Assembly: GCF_000422405.1 (NCBI RefSeq) | Contig: NZ_AULS01000002.1 | Location: 392,182 to 456,181, forward strand | From: Microbacterium luticocti DSM 19459 | GTDB lineage: Bacteria > Actinomycetota > Actinomycetes > Actinomycetales > Microbacteriaceae | Reading direction: 5' to 3' | Length of the DNA: 64,000 nucleotides | In this document: piece by piece, positions 41,361 through 50,026 of the stretch | Position numbering within the stretch: the stretch's first letter is position 1 | Layout of the letters: each line of letters starts with the position of its first letter | Position numbers and translations under genes: made by a program | Notes under the pieces: model-generated | The model's input: only the letters and a program-made list of their open reading frames with translations | Databases searched by the model: none | Told to the model about the DNA's origin: nothing

Positions 41361-42608
41361 ATGCCCGCGGTCCCGACGCCCTCACCCGCGCGCAGCGACC
41401 GCACGGTCCGTGCCGGACTGATGCTCGCCGGCGTGCTGCTGCTGGCCGCGAACCTGCGCGCCGGCATCACGTCGGTCGGGCCGGTGATGGCCGACATCCG
41501 CACGGATCTGGGCATCGGCGGGGCCGCGGCATCCTTTCTCGTCGCCTTGCCGGTGATCGGGTTCGCGGTGATCTCGCCGGTCGCCCCGACGATCGCGCGC
41601 CGCATCGGACTGGAGTGGTCGCTCGCCGGCTCGTTGCTGGTGCTGGCGGCCGCGATCGTGCTGCGGTCGGTGCCGCTGCCCGGCGCGATCTGGGCGGGAA
41701 CCGGCATCCTGGGCGCGGCGATCGCCATGATCAACGTTCTGCTGCCGGCCCTGGTCAAACGCGAATACCCGACCCGGGTCGGCCCGATGACGGGCATCTA
41801 CTCCGCCCTGCAGAGCGGGGTGGCCGCGGTGGCGGCGGGCCTTGCGGTGCCGATCGCGGGCGCGAGCGCGGCGGGATGGCGGCTGTCGCTCGGGGTGTGG
41901 GCGGCACTGGCGCTGATCGGGTTCGCCGTGTTCCTGCCCGCGCTGCGCGCGCGGCACACCTCGGCGCAGCGGGCGGCGGATGCCGGTGCCGTCGCCGACA
42001 GCGACGCCCCGGCCGATCCCGCCCACATCGGCACCATGTGGTCGTCGCCGCTGGCGTGGACGGTGACGCTGTACCTCGGACTGCAGTCGACGATCTACTA
42101 CACGGCGATCACCTGGTGGCCGGCGATCGAACAGCACGACGGCCTGTCGCCGGCGGCGGCCGGCTGGCACCAGTTCGTGTTCCAGACCCTCGGCATCGCG
42201 GGGAGCCTCAGCGCCGCCGCCCTGCTGCATCGGCTGCGCGCGCAGAGTGCACTGGCCGCCGTGGCCGCGGTGCTCGCCTTCGCCGGCATCGGCGGCCAGC
42301 TGCTGCTGCCCGGCTGGGGCATCGTGTGGGTGATCCTGCTCGGCGCCTCGGGCGGCGCGTCGATCACCCTCGCCCTCTCCCTGTTCGGGCTGCGCACCCG
42401 CAACCATCTGCACGCGGCGTCGCTGTCGGGCATGGCGCAGTCGGTGGGCTACCTGCTCGCCGCGTTCGGCCCCATCCTCGTCGGCATCCTGCACGACGCC
42501 ACCGGCTCGTGGGACGGCCCGCTGTTGGCGCTGCTGATCGTCACCGTCGGGATCCTCGTGTTCGGCATCCTCGCCGGCCGGCCGCGGTTCGTGCACGAAC
42601 GGCGCTGA
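41361..42608 (+). CDS. MFS transporter, CynX/NimT family
   Basis: This 415-residue protein has twelve hydrophobic helices. It has the CynX/NimT-type start (MLAGVLLLAANLRAGITSVGPV), VPIAGASAAGWRLSLGVWAA, and LGASGGASITLALSLFGLRT in the second half. Family members export or import cyanate, 2-nitroimidazole or other small anions. No substrate clue is nearby. The start with TAGCCT six bases upstream looks leaderless. Confidence 0.9.
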   Translation: MPAVPTPSPARSDRTVRAGLMLAGVLLLAANLRAGITSVGPVMADIRTDLGIGGAAASFLVALPVIGFAVISPVAPTIARRIGLEWSLAGSLLVLAAAIVLRSVPLPGAIWAGTGILGAAIAMINVLLPALVKREYPTRVGPMTGIYSALQSGVAAVAAGLAVPIAGASAAGWRLSLGVWAALALIGFAVFLPALRARHTSAQRAADAGAVADSDAPADPAHIGTMWSSPLAWTVTLYLGLQSTIYYTAITWWPAIEQHDGLSPAAAGWHQFVFQTLGIAGSLSAAALLHRLRAQSALAAVAAVLAFAGIGGQLLLPGWGIVWVILLGASGGASITLALSLFGLRTRNHLHAASLSGMAQSVGYLLAAFGPILVGILHDATGSWDGPLLALLIVTVGILVFGILAGRPRFVHERR

Positions 42609-42674
42609 GCCCGAACCGGTCGATCCAACGGTGGCCAGGGTCATCGACGGGCCGGTGTGTTGGTGATGACGTCA

Positions 42675-42908
42675 TCAGCACGGATGCCGCGGGCCGCGGC
42701 GCGGCGGCGGCTCGGGCACGCGGATGGCATGGGTCACCGCATCCCACGGCACGGCGACCGGGCCGCGCCGGGTCTCGACCACGCACCCGGTGTCGGTGCG
42801 CTCACGCAGGTAGCCGAGTGCGTCGCTCCAGCCGCCATCGATGCGGCGGCGCACGGTGACGCGCGTGCCCAGCTCGCACGCGCGCAGAAAGGCGACGGGA
42901 TCGGTCAC
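42675..42908 (-). CDS. Small SH3-like protein (N-terminal domain of Rv0428c-type acetyltransferases)
   Basis: GTG 42908 follows GGAGGG, giving 77 residues: VTDPVAFLRACELGTRVTVR, then GWSDALGYLRERTDTGCVVE and TRRGPVAVPWDAVTHAIRVP. The pattern (short helix, G-TRV-VR, D-G-L, V-TR-G-V-VP) matches the small SH3-like domain that precedes GNAT domains in Rv0428c-like proteins, here standing alone. It lies 47 bases downstream of the MerR gene on the same strand. Function unknown. Confidence 0.65.
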   Translation of the reverse strand: MTDPVAFLRACELGTRVTVRRRIDGGWSDALGYLRERTDTGCVVETRRGPVAVPWDAVTHAIRVPEPPPRRGPRHPC

Positions 42909-42955
42909 CCCTCCAGGGTAGGTGCCCGTGGGCCGTGTGCACCCGGCCCACGGGT

Positions 42956-43714
42956 CTACAGCTGCGCCTCGACGTACGAACGCAGCGCATCGCGCACGAA
43001 CGTCGCACCCTCGACGCCGCCGTAGGCGGCGGCGAACCGCGGGTCGGCGACGTACATCTCGCCGAGACCGAGCAGGTAGCCGACCAGGTCGCCGCCGGGG
43101 GTGCCGGCGGGCGTGCCCGGGATGCCGCGCAACCACGCGACGTGGCGCGCCGCCAGCTGTTGCGCCTCGGGCGCATCGGGACGGATGCCGCGGGCCGCAG
43201 CATCCTGCCAGTCGGCCTGCAGCTGCGCCACGCGCTGCTGCCACGCCTCACGCTCGGCCGCGGTCATGCCGCGCCACCAGCGGTCGCTCTGCGCGTACGC
43301 ATCGGCGCCCCAGCGCTCGGTGACCTCGTCCTCGTACTGCGTGTGGTCGAATCCGTCGAACATGTTCTCTGCCATGGGTGAATCACCTCCTTTCAATGCA
43401 TCGATGGTCGAAGAGACGGCGGCGATCTGCCGCTGAAGGCGCTGCTGCTCCTGCCGCAGCAGGCCGAGATGCGCGGTGAGCGCGTCGACCTCGCTGCGTT
43501 GCCGCGCCAGCACGTCGGCGATCTGCGGCAGCCCGAGGCCGAGCTCGCGCAGCAGCAGGATGCGCTGCAGGCGCACGAGCGCGGTCTCGTCGTAGTGCCG
43601 GTACCCGTTGGGCGCGATGCGCGTCGGCGGCAGCAGTCCGATGTCGTCGTAGTGACGCAGCGTGCGGCTGGTGGTGCCGGCGAGCCGCGCGACCTGCTGG
43701 ATCGACCACTCCAT
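42956..43714 (-). CDS. MerR-family regulator with TipAS effector domain
   Basis: ATG 43714 follows GAGGAGGAGG. The N-terminal HTH reads WSIQQVARLAGTTSRTLRHYDDIGLLPP, followed by a dimerisation coiled coil (about residues 75-110). The C-terminal half (MFDGFDHTQYEDEVTERWGA... ERWGADAYAQSDRWW... GEMYVADPRFAAAYGGVEG) is a TipAS antibiotic-recognition domain. Such proteins bind hydrophobic or thiopeptide antibiotics and activate promoters with long spacers. A matching promoter lies directly upstream (43741-43773), implying autoactivation. The 252-residue length matches TipAL. Confidence 0.92.
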   Translation of the reverse strand: MEWSIQQVARLAGTTSRTLRHYDDIGLLPPTRIAPNGYRHYDETALVRLQRILLLRELGLGLPQIADVLARQRSEVDALTAHLGLLRQEQQRLQRQIAAVSSTIDALKGGDSPMAENMFDGFDHTQYEDEVTERWGADAYAQSDRWWRGMTAAEREAWQQRVAQLQADWQDAAARGIRPDAPEAQQLAARHVAWLRGIPGTPAGTPGGDLVGYLLGLGEMYVADPRFAAAYGGVEGATFVRDALRSYVEAQL

Positions 43715-43740
43715 GCCCCTCCTCCTCTCTGACACGGCCC

Positions 43741-43773
43741 ACGCTAGAGGTTGACGCTGCGTCAAAGTCAACC
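43741..43773 (-). promoter_or_regulatory. MerR-type promoter with 19-bp spacer and dyad operator
   Basis: On the minus strand TTGACT (43766-43771) and TAGCGT (43741-43746) are separated by exactly 19 bases, the long spacing that MerR activators correct by twisting DNA. The arms GGTTGAC (43749-43755) and GTCAACC (43767-43773) form a perfect 7-bp dyad, with one arm inside the spacer and the other over the -35. It lies 27 bases upstream of the TipAS-type regulator. Confidence 0.75.
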
Positions 43774-43905
43774 GCGCCCGCGCCCGGCGCCCCGACCCAC
43801 CCGCGCCGGGCTTTCCGGCCCCGCCCGCGCCGGGCTTTCCGACCCGCTCGACCCGCTCGACCCAGCTCGCCCCGCTCGGACAGCCTTACGCCACAGTGGC
43901 GTCGT

Positions 43906-43947
43906 CGCGATATATCGTGTTACAGTGGCCACACGCGATATATCGTG
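43906..43947 (+). promoter_or_regulatory. Double CGATATATCG operator before DUF4097-padR
   Basis: CGCGATATATCGTG occurs twice, identically, at 43906-43919 and 43934-43947 with 28-base centre-to-centre spacing (close to three helical turns). Each holds the perfect palindrome CGATATATCG, and between them is TTACAGT, a possible -10. In a GC-rich genome these AT palindromes stand out and are the likely binding sites of the PadR protein encoded in the same operon. Confidence 0.75.
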
Positions 43948-43981
43948 ATCAACCAACGGCCCCACCACAGAGGAGCACCCC

Positions 43982-44842
43982 ATGACCCTGGAGAAGTGGC
44001 TCATCCAGCCCGGACAGACGCGCGTCATCGACATCGACGACGCCCGCAAGCTCAAGATCGGCCTCATCGGCGGCCAGGTCGACGTCGTCGCGCACGACGA
44101 GCCCGGCCTGCGCATCGAGGTGCACGCCGTGACCGGCAAAGACCTGCGCATCGAGGTCACCGGCGACGTCGTCGAGATCGACCACCCGCAGCTGCGGTGG
44201 GACAACTTCCTCGACGTCTTCCGCAACTTCGGCTCCGGCGGGCCCAAGGCCGAGGTCAGCGTCGCCGTCCCCCGCAGCATCGCCCTCACCCTCGGTGTGG
44301 TCAGCGCGAGCGCGCTGATCAGCGGCATCCATCACGACGTCAAGCTGAACACCGTCTCGGGCGATGTCATCGCCGACGGCCTGGTCGGCAACCTCACCGT
44401 CAACGCCGTCTCGGGCGATGTGCAGGTGCGCGAGCTGGTCGGCGAGCTGTCGGCCAACAGCGTGTCGGGCGACGTGGCCGCGACCGGGCGCATCCGCAAG
44501 ACCCTCATCGACACCGTCTCGGGTGGGATGCTCGTGGACTCGACCGGCGAGGTGCACCAGATCTCGCTCAACACGGTCAGCGGCGACGCGACCGTGCGCC
44601 TGGACGACGACCTCGCCGTGAACTACGCCGTGCGCTCGGTGAGTGGACGGGTCGTCGTGGACGGCACGGTGCGCTCGGGCAACGGCCTGACCACGAACTT
44701 CACCGGCTCGGTCGGCGAGCTCTCGGGCGTCTTCGCCGACGTGCGCACGAACTCGGTGTCGGGAGACACCACCGTGATGCGCCGCCCGGCGAGCGCCGCC
44801 GGCACACCCGGCGAGCCCGGCGCGGACGGGGAGCAGCGCTGA
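43982..44842 (+). CDS. DUF4097 beta-strand repeat protein
   Basis: ATG 43982 follows GAGGAGC. The 286-residue protein is a string of short beta repeats with recurring N-x-VSGDV (LNTVSGDVIADGL, VNAVSGDVQVREL, ANSVSGDVAATGR, LNTVSGDATVRL), the adhesin-like right-handed beta helix called DUF4097. There is no signal peptide, so it is probably cytoplasmic. In actinobacteria it is commonly paired with a PadR gene. The stop shares a base with the PadR start. Confidence 0.9.
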   Translation: MTLEKWLIQPGQTRVIDIDDARKLKIGLIGGQVDVVAHDEPGLRIEVHAVTGKDLRIEVTGDVVEIDHPQLRWDNFLDVFRNFGSGGPKAEVSVAVPRSIALTLGVVSASALISGIHHDVKLNTVSGDVIADGLVGNLTVNAVSGDVQVRELVGELSANSVSGDVAATGRIRKTLIDTVSGGMLVDSTGEVHQISLNTVSGDATVRLDDDLAVNYAVRSVSGRVVVDGTVRSGNGLTTNFTGSVGELSGVFADVRTNSVSGDTTVMRRPASAAGTPGEPGADGEQR

Positions 44843-45456
44843 TGCCCGCCGTCTTCTCGCACGGCGACCTGCGGCTGTACCTGCTCAGCCTGCTCGACGA
44901 GTCGCCCCGGCACGGCTACGACCTGATGCAGGCGCTGTCGGACCGCACCGGCGGCACGTACACCCCGAGCGCCGGCACGATCTATCCGCGCCTGGCCAAG
45001 CTCGAAGAGGAGGGGCTGGTCACCAAGACCGTCGACGGACGCAAGACCGTCTATGCGATCACCGACGCCGGGCGCGCCGAGGTGGCCGCCCGCGCCGACG
45101 AGCTCGAGGGCATCGAGGCGGGCCTGGCCGACTCGGTGCGACTCATCGCCGACGAGGTGCGCTCGAGCGTGCGCGACGCCATGAAGAGCCTGCGAGCCGA
45201 TCTGGCCGCGGCCGCAGCCGCGGAGCGGCACGCGGCATCCCGCCCCGCCCCCGGGCCGAGCGACGACGTGCGGGTGCGCAGCCGGGTGCAGCTGCAGCGG
45301 GCGGATGCCACGGTCAACGCGTTCCGCGCGCGGGTGCGCTCCGATCTGCGCACGCACGTGGCGCGCGGCGGCGAACTGACCGCGGCCGTGGTCGACGAGC
45401 TCGACCGTGCCCTGGACGAGGCGGCGCGCGCACTCACCCGCGGTCTGCGCGGCTGA
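44842..45456 (+). CDS. PadR family transcriptional regulator
   Basis: This 204-residue protein shows the PadR winged helix LRLYLLSLLDESPRHGYDLM, YTPSAGTIYPRLAKLEEEGL and DGRKTVYAITDAGR (about residues 8-80), followed by a long helical dimerisation domain. It is translated with the DUF4097 gene (TGATG junction). It probably represses this operon through the paired CGATATATCG palindromes at 43906-43947, releasing on stress or membrane-active compounds, though no ligand is known. Confidence 0.93.
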   Translation: MPAVFSHGDLRLYLLSLLDESPRHGYDLMQALSDRTGGTYTPSAGTIYPRLAKLEEEGLVTKTVDGRKTVYAITDAGRAEVAARADELEGIEAGLADSVRLIADEVRSSVRDAMKSLRADLAAAAAAERHAASRPAPGPSDDVRVRSRVQLQRADATVNAFRARVRSDLRTHVARGGELTAAVVDELDRALDEAARALTRGLRG

Positions 45457-45524
45457 GGCGTACCCGTGTCAGCCGACGCGACGTGTCCAGTGCCGACAGC
45501 GGACGCTGCGTGACCGGGGCGGTG

Positions 45525-46139
45525 TCACCAGGGGAAGTCTTCGTCGTCGGCGACCATCTCGCCGATCGGCACGACGAGCACCGGGCGGGTCTGCCGGTGC
45601 GCGAGGCGCACGGCGACCGACCCGGTGAAGAACTCCCGGATCGATTCGCCGAAACCGCGCTTGCGGGTGCCGACCACGAGCAGGCGGGCACGAAGCTTCT
45701 CGGCGAGTTGTTTCATGGCCAGGGCCGGATCGCCCACCAGCTCGCGCAGCGCCCAGGTCAGCTCGCTGCCGGTGAGCGCCTCGGTCACCTCGGCGACCAC
45801 CTGCCGGCGCTCGTTCTCACGGCCGACCAGGGCGAGGTCGACCGGCGCGGTCTGCACGGTGCCGTCGGGGTCTTCGTACGCCACGAACCGGGTGACGTCG
45901 ACGTTCACCACCACCAGCGGGGCGCCGAACGCCTTCGCGTGACGCGCGGCTTCTTTGACCACCCGCGGGGGCTCGCCGGGCACCACCCCGACGATGACCG
46001 CACCGGTCAGCGCGTCATCGGTCAGATCCGCGCCGGGAAGATCAGCACTAGGCAGCCCGGCACCGGGCAGACCCGCACCGGGCAGCCCTTGTTCGGGTGC
46101 GCCGCCCTCGTGCGGCGCGTCGGATGCCTCGTCGGACAT
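45525..46139 (-). CDS. Universal stress protein (UspA family)
   Basis: ATG 46139 follows GGAGGTGA, giving 204 residues. The UspA fold appears as VIVGVVPGEPPRVVKEAARHA, PLVVVNVDVTRF, and the ATP-binding motif VVGTRKRGFGESIREFFTGS (G-2x-G-9x-G-S) followed by RPVLVVPIG. An extra N-terminal segment of about 40 residues contains a 5-residue repeat (LPGAG, LPGAG, LPSAD, LPGAD) that is not part of the fold. The likely role is ATP-linked stress response. Its stop is 68 bases from the convergent padR gene. Confidence 0.88.
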   Translation of the reverse strand: MSDEASDAPHEGGAPEQGLPGAGLPGAGLPSADLPGADLTDDALTGAVIVGVVPGEPPRVVKEAARHAKAFGAPLVVVNVDVTRFVAYEDPDGTVQTAPVDLALVGRENERRQVVAEVTEALTGSELTWALRELVGDPALAMKQLAEKLRARLLVVGTRKRGFGESIREFFTGSVAVRLAHRQTRPVLVVPIGEMVADDEDFPW

Positions 46140-46304
46140 ATACCCGCTCACCTCCCGTGGGGGCGTCGCATGCGACCGCCGTGCGACCCGGCCGGTCATC
46201 ACCCCGCGTGTTATCCTGAATGCTACTCTTACCGGTTTGAAGGCCGGATTCGTGAACGCGTCGGGCCCACCAGCTGCCCGCGACTTGATATAAGGGGGTC
46301 TCGC

Positions 46305-46511
46305 ATGGGGCGTGGCCGTCAGAAGGCGAAGCACACCAAGATCGCCCGTGAACTCAAGTACGACACGTACAACGTGAACTTCTCGGCGCTCGAGCGCGAG
46401 CTCGGGCACCACGAGGGTGGCGAGGACGCGTACGTCGACAAGTGGGCGGACGAGTACGCCGACGACGAGGACGACGCGGCGACCGGTTCGTACCAGCGTC
46501 AGCAGGCATAG
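46305..46511 (+). CDS. DUF3073 protein
   Basis: ATG 46305 follows AAGGGGG. The 68-residue product starts MGRGRQKAKHTKIARELKY and contains TYNVNFSALERELG and a very acidic end (WADEYADDEDD). This is the DUF3073 family, near-universal in actinobacteria with unknown function; the basic head and acidic tail suggest nucleic-acid or protein contact. It is divergent from the stress-protein gene, and the gap contains a TACTCT candidate -10. Confidence 0.9.
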   Translation: MGRGRQKAKHTKIARELKYDTYNVNFSALERELGHHEGGEDAYVDKWADEYADDEDDAATGSYQRQQA

Positions 46512-46671
46512 CACCGGCAGGCGTTCGGCGAGTGCGGCCGCGGTGCTCTCGCGCGACGGCGGTGCGGCCGTGCGAGGCTGGACTGCCGCCCGCGGGGCTG
46601 GGTCGCGTGCGGTCCGAGGCCGTGGCGCACGGGCCGAGTCGATGGCGCGCCGGGACTGTGGCGCGCGGGCC

Positions 46672-46683
46672 TAGGATGAGCGC
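46672..46683 (+). promoter_or_regulatory. Leaderless -10 (TAGGAT) of the DUF7882-like gene
   Basis: TAGGAT is followed by six bases and ATG 46684. Confidence 0.45.
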
Positions 46684-47058
46684 ATGGGCACCATCTATTA
46701 CGGCGGGTCGGCGACCCCCATCCACATCGAAGATCGTGCCCTGGCACACCTGAAAGTGGTCATCGCGACCAAGCTGCGCCGCGGCGAGAGCTTCACCGTC
46801 TCATGGCAGCACCCCGACGATGAGCCCCGTGGGCGCAGCACGATCTGGCTGCATCCGTCGATCCCGTTGCGGTTCGTGTTCGACGAGCCCGAGACGCCGC
46901 CCCTGAGCCGAAAGTGGATCGAAGACCTCGCCAATTCGGCGAACTCGTCGGGCGGCATCATGTTGATCGCCGAGCACATCGACACCGCCCCGGAGGATGT
47001 GCAAGAGGATGCCTCGCAGGTCGTGCACGCGGTGGGCGTGTCGGACGACGACTCCTGA
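46684..47058 (+). CDS. DUF7882-like small protein, paralogue 1
   Basis: This 124-residue protein reads MGTIYYGGSATPIHIEDRAL, AHLKVVIATKLRRGESFTVS, IWLHPSIPLRFVF and WIEDLANSANSSGGIML. The IEDR-LAHL, KLRR-ES-F-W and LA-AN-GG motifs are shared with the products at 51341 and 52344. It is a conserved Microbacteriaceae family, sometimes annotated as DUF7882 or wrongly as an ATP-dependent ligase, with no established function. It has a C-terminal acidic tail and a probable leaderless start. Confidence 0.8.
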   Translation: MGTIYYGGSATPIHIEDRALAHLKVVIATKLRRGESFTVSWQHPDDEPRGRSTIWLHPSIPLRFVFDEPETPPLSRKWIEDLANSANSSGGIMLIAEHIDTAPEDVQEDASQVVHAVGVSDDDS

Positions 47059-47171
47059 CCGCGGCACCGACCGCCGCCTGCCCGACGCGCACTCCCCTTC
47101 CGACGCCACTCGTCCTCGCTCCCGCGCGTTCGGTTCCCGTCTGTGGCGCCCCGCACACCGACGCCGCCGAC

Positions 47172-47447
47172 TCAGTGCGGCAGCGGCGGGTGGTGCGGGA
47201 TCATCACCGGGCGGCGCGGGCCCGACGAGCGCGCACCGGCGAGCATGCGGGATGCCGCGGCCACGACGTCATCGAGGGTCGGAAAGCGCGAGGGGGCATG
47301 GCTCTCGCACAGCCAGACCACGTCGACGCCGAAGCGTCCCTCTTCGATGTAGGCGAGCACGCTGCCGGCATCGTGCTCCGGCACGCTCCGATCGCACAAC
47401 CGCCAGGCACCCTCACCCAGGCGCACCAGCTCGACGCGATGATCCAT
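47172..47447 (-). CDS. Conserved small hypothetical protein
   Basis: ATG 47447 follows GGGAGGTACGAG, a strong ribosome site. The 91 residues begin MDHRVELVRLGEGAWRLCD and include GSVLAYIEEGRFGVDVVWL and FPTLDDVVAAASRMLA, consistent with a compact alpha/beta domain. I do not recognise the family. It is convergent with the DUF7882-like gene. The upstream gap to 47651 holds a TTGACA and a GCCGATCGGC palindrome but no clear promoter for a neighbouring gene. Confidence 0.65.
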   Translation of the reverse strand: MDHRVELVRLGEGAWRLCDRSVPEHDAGSVLAYIEEGRFGVDVVWLCESHAPSRFPTLDDVVAAASRMLAGARSSGPRRPVMIPHHPPLPH

Positions 47448-47651
47448 CTCGTACCTCCCGGAGCAGCCTGCCCCGGACAGGCCTCCGGATGACTGGGGCT
47501 TGACACGCGCCGATCGGCGTGCAACCCGCCCGGCCGCGCGATTGTACGCCGCGACACCGGGGGGATCAAGCCTCTGCGCGGCCCTAACCCGCGCCGCCTA
47601 GCGTGCAATCCGCCCGCCCACTTCGAAGCGGGGCGGCGACGGAGGTGCACG

Positions 47652-49052
47652 ATGGCCAGAGCGACGCGCAAGACCACGCGGACGATCGGGGCGGTGGGAC
47701 TGTGCGCGGTGCTGGCGGCGACCGCGGTCGGCTGCGCGGTCGGCACCGGTGGCGGGCCGACGCAGAAGGTCGACTACTCGCGCACCGCGACCCTCGACGG
47801 AACGCTGCACGTGATGGGCTTCTCGGGCGTCGATGAGGTCGCCACGTCGCGCATGGACCTGGCGAAGAAGGCCCTCGGCGCCGTCTCGGTGAAGCTCACC
47901 GAGGGCGATCTCGACCTGCAGCAGTTCCTCTCGGCGGTCGCCACCGGCAGCCCGCCCGACCTGGTGTACGCGAACCGCAGCCAGATCGGGTCGCTCGCCG
48001 CGCGCGGCGCCATCCTGCCGCTGGAGGACTGCATCGCCGGCGAAGACATCGACACCAAGATGTATGTGCCCTCGGCGCTGGCGCAGGTCACCCTCGGCGG
48101 CCACGTCTACGGCATCCCCGAATTCAACACGGTGCAGGTGACGATGGCGAACGCCGCGCTGTTGAAGGCCGCCGGACTCACCCTCGACGACGTCGACGGC
48201 TCGGACTGGTCGGCGATGAGTGCCGCCGCGACGAAGCTGATGAAGAAGCAGAACGGCAAGCTTCAGGTCATCGGCGTCGACACCAAGCTGCCCGAGTTCT
48301 TGCCGCTGTGGGCAAAGGCCAACGGCGCCGACCTGATCTCGGCCGACGGCAAGAAGGCGCAGCTCGACGACCCCAAGGTGGTCGAGGCGCTGACCTGGGC
48401 GGTGTCGGTGTACGACGAGCAGGGCGGTTTCAGCGCGGTCAAGGCCTACCGCGACTCGGCCGACTTCTTCGGCAAGGGCAACCAGTTCGCCACGAACGTG
48501 CTCGGTGCGATGCCGATGGAGCAGTGGTACATCAACACCCTCAACGAGGTCTCGCCGAAGGCGCCGATGGCGTTCGACACCGTGCGCGACCGCCAGGGCG
48601 CGACCATCGCCTTCGCGTCCGGCTCGGCGTGGGCGATTCCGAAGGGCGCGAAGAACCCCAAGGCGGCGTGCCGCTGGGCGCGGGTGATGACGTCGGTGGA
48701 CGCCTGGAAGGCCGCCGCGAACGCGCGGCTGACGGCGCGCGAGAAGGACCACAAGCCGTTCACCGGCATCCTCACCGGCAACGCCGAGGCCGACGCCATC
48801 GTGCAGAAGATGGTCACCTCGGGCGGCGAGCCCTGGGACACCGCCGTCGCCGACATGTACGAGGCGAACAAGGCCGCGTTCTCGCTGCCGGCCAACCCTG
48901 CCGACGCCGAGTTCACGACGGCGTGGCAGGATGCCGTCAATTCGGTGCTCAACGGACAGGCCACGCCCGAACAGGCCATGGCAGGTGCCCAGAAGGTGGC
49001 GCAGAAGGCGCTCGACGACGCCTGGGCCGCATGGGGCGAGCAGAAGAAATGA
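47652..49052 (+). CDS. Sugar ABC transporter substrate-binding lipoprotein
   Basis: ATG 47652 follows GGAGGTGCACG. The 466-residue product has a signal peptide and lipobox (AVLAATAVGC), then the extracellular-solute-binding family 1 pattern: LDLQQFLSAVATGSPPDLVY, GHVYGIPEFNTVQVTMANAA, FASGSAWAIPKGAKNPKAA and VNSVLNGQATPEQAM. It captures a sugar outside the membrane and delivers it to the two permeases encoded next. The sugar is unknown. No ATPase gene is present here; such systems often use a shared MsmK-like ATPase. Confidence 0.92.
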   Translation: MARATRKTTRTIGAVGLCAVLAATAVGCAVGTGGGPTQKVDYSRTATLDGTLHVMGFSGVDEVATSRMDLAKKALGAVSVKLTEGDLDLQQFLSAVATGSPPDLVYANRSQIGSLAARGAILPLEDCIAGEDIDTKMYVPSALAQVTLGGHVYGIPEFNTVQVTMANAALLKAAGLTLDDVDGSDWSAMSAAATKLMKKQNGKLQVIGVDTKLPEFLPLWAKANGADLISADGKKAQLDDPKVVEALTWAVSVYDEQGGFSAVKAYRDSADFFGKGNQFATNVLGAMPMEQWYINTLNEVSPKAPMAFDTVRDRQGATIAFASGSAWAIPKGAKNPKAACRWARVMTSVDAWKAAANARLTAREKDHKPFTGILTGNAEADAIVQKMVTSGGEPWDTAVADMYEANKAAFSLPANPADAEFTTAWQDAVNSVLNGQATPEQAMAGAQKVAQKALDDAWAAWGEQKK

Positions 49053-50026
49053 GCACCGCGGCGTCGACGGTCGCGGCCCCGGCGCGGGTCGGGGCACCGA
49101 GCCCGCAGCGGCGGCGCTCGCAGGCCCGCGCACGGCGGCGCAACACGGCATCCGCGCTGCTGTTTGTGAGTCCCTGGCTGGTCGGGTTCCTCGTGTTCAC
49201 AGCCTGGCCGCTGCTCTACAGTGCGTACCTCTCGTTCACCGACTACGACGTCATCAACGACCCGCACCTGGTCGGGTTCGCCAACTACGCGACCCTGTTC
49301 AGCGACCCCAAGATCGCGCTGGCGATGACCAACACCCTCGTGTTCACCGTGCTGCAGGTGCCCTTGCACGTGCTGGTGGCCCTGGCGCTCGCGATGCTGC
49401 TGCACCGCGCCGGTCGGGCTGCGGGGTTCTTCCGCACGGTGTTCTTCCTGCCCAAGATGACCCCGCCGGTGGCCGTCGGCATCCTGTTCCTGCTGCTGTT
49501 CAACGGGCAGAACGGCCTGGTCAACACGGTGCTGGGCTGGTTCGGCATCGACGGCCCGGCCTGGACCACCGACCCGGCATGGGTCAAGCCGGGCCTGGTG
49601 CTGATGAGCCTGTGGACGGTGGGCGCATCGGTGATCATCCTGCTGGCGGCACTGCAGAACGTGCCCGAAGAGCTCTATGAGTCGGCGCGGCTCGACGGTG
49701 CCGGATTCCTGCGCCAATCGGTGAGCGTCACGCTGCCGATGATCAGTCCCGCGCTGTTCTTCCTGATCGTGATCAACACGATCGCCGGGTTCCAGACGTT
49801 CGACGAGGCGTACACCGCGTTCTTCGGCTCGGGCAACACCACCTACGGCAACAGCGCCGCCCTGTTCTACGTCATCTACCTCTTCCAGCAGGCGTTCGAG
49901 TTCCTCCACATGGGGTACGCGTCCGCCATGGCATGGATGCTGTTCCTGGTCATCATGGTCATCACCGTGATCCAGGTGGCGCTGTCGCGTCGCCTCGTCT
50001 ACTACGAGGGTGAGGCCTCGCGATGA
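49049..50026 (+). CDS. Sugar ABC transporter permease (MalF type)
   Basis: ATG 49049 overlaps the upstream stop (ATGA). The 325-residue protein has six helices (ALLFVSPWLVGFLVFTAWPL onward), FFRTVFFLPKMTPPVAVGIL and the ATPase-docking EAA loop YESARLDGAGFLRQSVSVTL, all hallmarks of MalF-type sugar permeases. The N-terminal 35 residues are cytoplasmic and basic. It works with the MalG-type partner at 50023. Confidence 0.94.
   Translation: MSTAASTVAAPARVGAPSPQRRRSQARARRRNTASALLFVSPWLVGFLVFTAWPLLYSAYLSFTDYDVINDPHLVGFANYATLFSDPKIALAMTNTLVFTVLQVPLHVLVALALAMLLHRAGRAAGFFRTVFFLPKMTPPVAVGILFLLLFNGQNGLVNTVLGWFGIDGPAWTTDPAWVKPGLVLMSLWTVGASVIILLAALQNVPEELYESARLDGAGFLRQSVSVTLPMISPALFFLIVINTIAGFQTFDEAYTAFFGSGNTTYGNSAALFYVIYLFQQAFEFLHMGYASAMAWMLFLVIMVITVIQVALSRRLVYYEGEASR

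Noticed and set aside
47499..47520. TTGACA plus GCCGATCGGC as the promoter/operator of the sugar importer
   Set aside because: No -10 at 16-19 bases follows and the site is 130 bases from the gene; only noted in passing.
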